Shown one piece after another: positions 63,371 to 64,000 of a stretch of 64,000 nt of DNA (position 1 is its first letter; the number at the start of each line of letters is the position of its first letter). The stretch comes from Alphaproteobacteria bacterium. Lineage in GTDB: Bacteria; Pseudomonadota; Alphaproteobacteria; Rhodobacterales; Rhodobacteraceae. Made by a program: the position numbers and the translations under genes. Below the pieces are notes generated by a model. The model was not told the origin of the DNA. It saw only the letters and a list, made by a program, of their open reading frames with translations, and made no database searches. The stretch spans positions 124,001 through 188,000 of the forward strand of contig JAUHVK010000004.1 of assembly GCA_030425145.1 (NCBI GenBank), given 5' to 3'.

Positions 63371-64000
63371 CAACAGACTCAGTCTTAGGCAGTGTTATTC
63401 GGAATAGCGCACCATGAGGGACGTTGTTTTCCGCATGCAGCGTTCCACGCATTTCGTTTATGATCTGACCCGAAATCGCAAGCCCAAGCCCCATCCCTTT
63501 GCCTGAAGGCTTCGTGCTGAAGAAGGGTTTGCTCAGGTCGTCGATGTTGAGTTCACCCAATCCCGGACCGTTGTCTGCGACGGTAAGTACAACGTCGTCC
63601 GCCTCTACAGACATGGAAAGCCGCACCTTGGCGCCATCCGTTCCGTGGGTTGCATCAATCGCGTTGCGCAAGAGATTGACGATCACCTGCTCGAACCGCT
63701 CGGGCCCACCGCGAACGGCGATCGCGTCTTCTGGTAATTCCAGAACGATCTCGGTGCCGGCGTCGCGGGCTGTATGCTGAACCAATTGCACGGCCGCGTG
63801 AACAGTATCCTGCACTGTAAAGTTAGTCGCGATAGTGGCTGACGTGCGTCCGAACAGACGGAGTTGATCCACGATTCTCTGCATTCTGTCCAACAAACCG
63901 GACAATCGAGGCCAAAGCTCATTTGGCCCCGCATCCGCCGCGATCTCTTCGGCGACCAGATAATTGCGCATTGCAGAAATTGGTTGCCCCAGCTCATGGG
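63363..64000 (-). CDS. Sensor histidine kinase, DctB-like, N-terminal part outside the window
   Basis: The C-terminal 212 residues. The visible part starts in the dimerisation helix with the phospho-acceptor His in HELGQPISAMRNY at the window edge (about 63998), followed by the N box QVIVNLLRNAIDAT, G1 box DNGPGLG and G2 box GKGMGLGLAI of the HATPase_c domain. The frame is open to base 64000, so sensing and membrane domains lie beyond. It overlaps the regulator gene and most likely phosphorylates it. DctB-like is inferred from the pairing with a DctD-type regulator and a dicarboxylate-type transporter. Confidence 0.92.
   Translation of the reverse strand, partial: HELGQPISAMRNYLVAEEIAADAGPNELWPRLSGLLDRMQRIVDQLRLFGRTSATIATNFTVQDTVHAAVQLVQHTARDAGTEIVLELPEDAIAVRGGPERFEQVIVNLLRNAIDATHGTDGAKVRLSMSVEADDVVLTVADNGPGLGELNIDDLSKPFFSTKPSGKGMGLGLAISGQIINEMRGTLHAENNVPHGALFRITLPKTESVDA

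Noticed and set aside
1-64000. tRNA, rRNA, CRISPR arrays, IS elements, prophage
   Set aside because: No cloverleaf T-loop motif between genes, no regularly spaced repeats, and no transposase, integrase or phage structural gene was seen. This is reading by eye; a covariance-model scan would be decisive for small RNAs.

Overview
This 64 kb window looks like a chromosomal segment of a marine alphaproteobacterium of the Rhodobacterales (Roseobacter group). The reasons are high GC with strongly biased codon use, Hint-domain surface proteins of roseobacter type, a motB-flgE-flgK-flgL-flgI-motA flagellar order with CtrA-like sites upstream, a TAXI-type TRAP transporter, and short GC-rich intergenic hairpins of a kind I associate with this order. 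I saw no rRNA, tRNA, CRISPR array, insertion sequence, integrase or phage gene.

Layout. 1-11.3 kb: lysine/diaminopimelate genes dapD and dapE, a rhodanese protein, two overlapping Hint-domain proteins, a GNAT acetyltransferase, RNase R, a lytic transglycosylase and an NAD(P)H oxidoreductase. 11.3-18 kb, minus strand: a coupled gpmI-envC-ctpA block, rppH, a small secreted protein, a metallo-beta-lactamase-fold hydrolase and a CDP-alcohol phosphatidyltransferase. 18.2-21.7 kb: a YnjBCD-type ABC importer. 21.7-32 kb: surface-polysaccharide genes, comprising a WecG/TagA glycosyltransferase, sugar dehydrogenases and epimerases, GT4 and GT2 enzymes, a BY-kinase split by a frameshift, and a Wzz-like protein. 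32-45 kb: a tight four-gene operon (PKS, GT2, formyltransferase-NRPS, SGNH hydrolase). 45.3-48 kb: a further GT2 and a secreted glycoside-hydrolase-like protein. 48-56.5 kb: flagellar hook, filament-junction and motor genes. 56.5-64 kb: a DadA-like oxidase, a beta-propeller protein, a TAXI TRAP transporter and its two-component regulators. The sensor kinase runs off the right end.

The most unusual content is the hybrid biosynthetic operon. One protein fuses an N-terminal formyltransferase, the C-terminal remnant of a condensation domain, an adenylation domain interrupted by a luciferase-like monooxygenase, and a carrier domain. Its partner is a single-module PKS with order KS-AT-KR-DH-ACP-TE. 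The logic suggests an N-formylated, possibly hydroxylated, glycine-like starter that is extended once and released by the thioesterase, with glycosylation and (de)acylation by the co-transcribed GT2 and SGNH proteins. Its position inside a polysaccharide locus suggests a glycosylated or surface-linked small molecule; this is inference.

Other points of note are a 7-bp tandem repeat that breaks the BY-kinase frame (one unit fewer restores a single 382-residue protein), a DctD-like regulator that has lost its GAFTGA loop beside a transporter with no visible sigma-54 promoter, and CtrA-like sites in front of motB and flgE. CtrA control of motility next to polysaccharide genes would fit a swim-or-attach lifestyle.
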